Shown here: positions 63,597 through 64,000 of the stretch, piece by piece | How positions within the stretch are numbered: the stretch's first letter is position 1 | How the letters are laid out: each line of letters opens with the position of its first letter | The notes under the pieces: model-generated | Databases searched by the model: none | Seen by the model: only the letters and a program-made list of their open reading frames with translations | Told to the model about the DNA's origin: nothing | Made by a program: the position numbers and the translations under genes | Source of the DNA: Paenibacillus sp. FSL H7-0357 | GTDB lineage: Bacteria > Bacillota > Bacilli > Paenibacillales > Paenibacillaceae | DNA length: 64,000 bases | Reading direction: 5' to 3' | NCBI RefSeq assembly: GCF_000758525.1 | Contig: NZ_CP009241.1 | Location: 4,774,001 to 4,838,000, forward strand

Positions 63597-63762
63597 TCTC
63601 TATAGATTTAATTATTATTAATTAAATGATCATTCAATTAATTAATAGTGTATCTCTAATTACTAATTATTGCAATAGTGAATTCATCTTACTCATGAGT
63701 AGGATGAAACTTCACAAATAAAAACAAGCCAGAGCGCTGCCGCTCCGACTTGTTTTTTTATA
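63597..63762. other. AT-rich intergenic region with terminator
   Basis: 63721-63758 holds a bidirectional terminator-like stem (AACAAGCC AGAGCG..CGCTC CGACTTGTT), with T-rich tracts on both sides. The rest is upstream region of the TetR gene. Confidence 0.6.
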
Positions 63763-63873
63763 TTACTTTGTACGAGTACACGCTCCGACTTCTTTAAGTA
63801 TTTCAGCAGATTTCCCAAAGGTATAAATGTATAAAGTATAAGACGATTTCTCGGCGATTAATCTATTGGGTAT
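63763..63873 (-). pseudogene. Third decayed YyaL-type N-terminal fragment
   Basis: IPNRLIAEKSSY aligns to [12 protein letters not shown] of the fragment at 57915; then a deletion of about 15 codons, and FGKSAEILKEVGA in the position of [13 protein letters not shown]; stop TAA at 63763. No ATG upstream in frame, though the family's Met would lie near 63880. Non-functional. The last 127 bases of the window hold nothing recognised. Confidence 0.65.
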
Positions 63874-64000
63874 ATGATTCGTTTTTTACAACCCGAAAAG
63901 GCGTTTCATTCTGGTAAAAAACATCAAAAAGTGAGTGGTTCCTGTAGTTTATAATTTTGTTGTTATTATTAACTCAACTTTCGCAGAGTCAAAATCGAGT

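Overview
The window looks like a chromosomal segment of a Paenibacillus-type member of the Bacillales. The left part carries, on the minus strand, the low-GC Gram-positive neighbourhood ylxM-ffh-rpsP-khpA-rimM-trmD ... rplS-lepB-rbgA-rnhB-ylqG-ylqH-yraN ... sucC-sucD-dprA-topA-trmFO in the gene order known from Bacillus subtilis. Codon usage is fairly GC-rich, ribosome binding sites are strong AGGAGG types, and small Paenibacillus-like hypothetical proteins are common. Species cannot be fixed from sequence alone.

Layout. 1-25.4 kb: housekeeping genes for tRNA modification, topoisomerase, DNA uptake, TCA cycle, RNase HII, ribosome assembly GTPase, signal peptidase, L19, 16S processing, tRNA m1G37 methylation, S16 and SRP. 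Inside it sit an organic-peroxide module (ohrR/ohr) and a 4 kb interruption between trmD and rplS. That interruption holds a lipoprotein, a small LSm-like protein, a small membrane protein, tRNA-Pro(GGG) and a candidate small RNA. 25.6-37.3 kb: mostly single genes: hemolysin-III-like membrane protein, M32 carboxypeptidase, YqkB, carbonic anhydrase, Cse60-like protein, GreA/B-like protein, MccF-like peptidase, DegV, a CPBP protease and a pectin-acetylesterase-like protein. 37.3-42.2 kb: a TetR regulator and a two-component system downstream of a membrane-anchored serine hydrolase. 42.4-49.5 kb: a sugar operon (two LplB/LplC-type permeases, binding lipoprotein, LacI regulator, BadF-type kinase, GH4 glycosidase) with a catabolite-repression-like site and two palindromic repeats upstream. 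50.2-55.5 kb: a complete ECF transporter (S, A, A, T) followed by a PHP-domain phosphoesterase and divergent from an RpiR regulator with a sugar-phosphate-type SIS domain.

55.9-64 kb is different. It is AT-richer, except for one GC-rich island, and full of broken genes. A YyaL-type thioredoxin-domain protein is split exactly at its CxxC motif. A Nudix gene is cut inside the Nudix box. A two-domain iron-type ABC permease has at least four frame changes and abuts an opposite-strand histidine-kinase tail. Two further decayed copies of the YyaL N-terminus lie at 61.8 and 63.8 kb. Intact genes here are a prenyltransferase-fold protein and a TetR-alpha/beta hydrolase pair. This reads as a recombination-prone, decaying segment.

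No rRNA, CRISPR array, prophage or intact insertion sequence was seen. The items I find most novel are: the repeated YyaL N-terminal remnants, two of them interrupted at the same motif; the ECF-PHP-RpiR cassette; a paired family of LSm-like proteins with hydrophobic tails; a terminator-ended small RNA with a perfect but orphan Shine-Dalgarno sequence; and several overlapping micro-ORFs.
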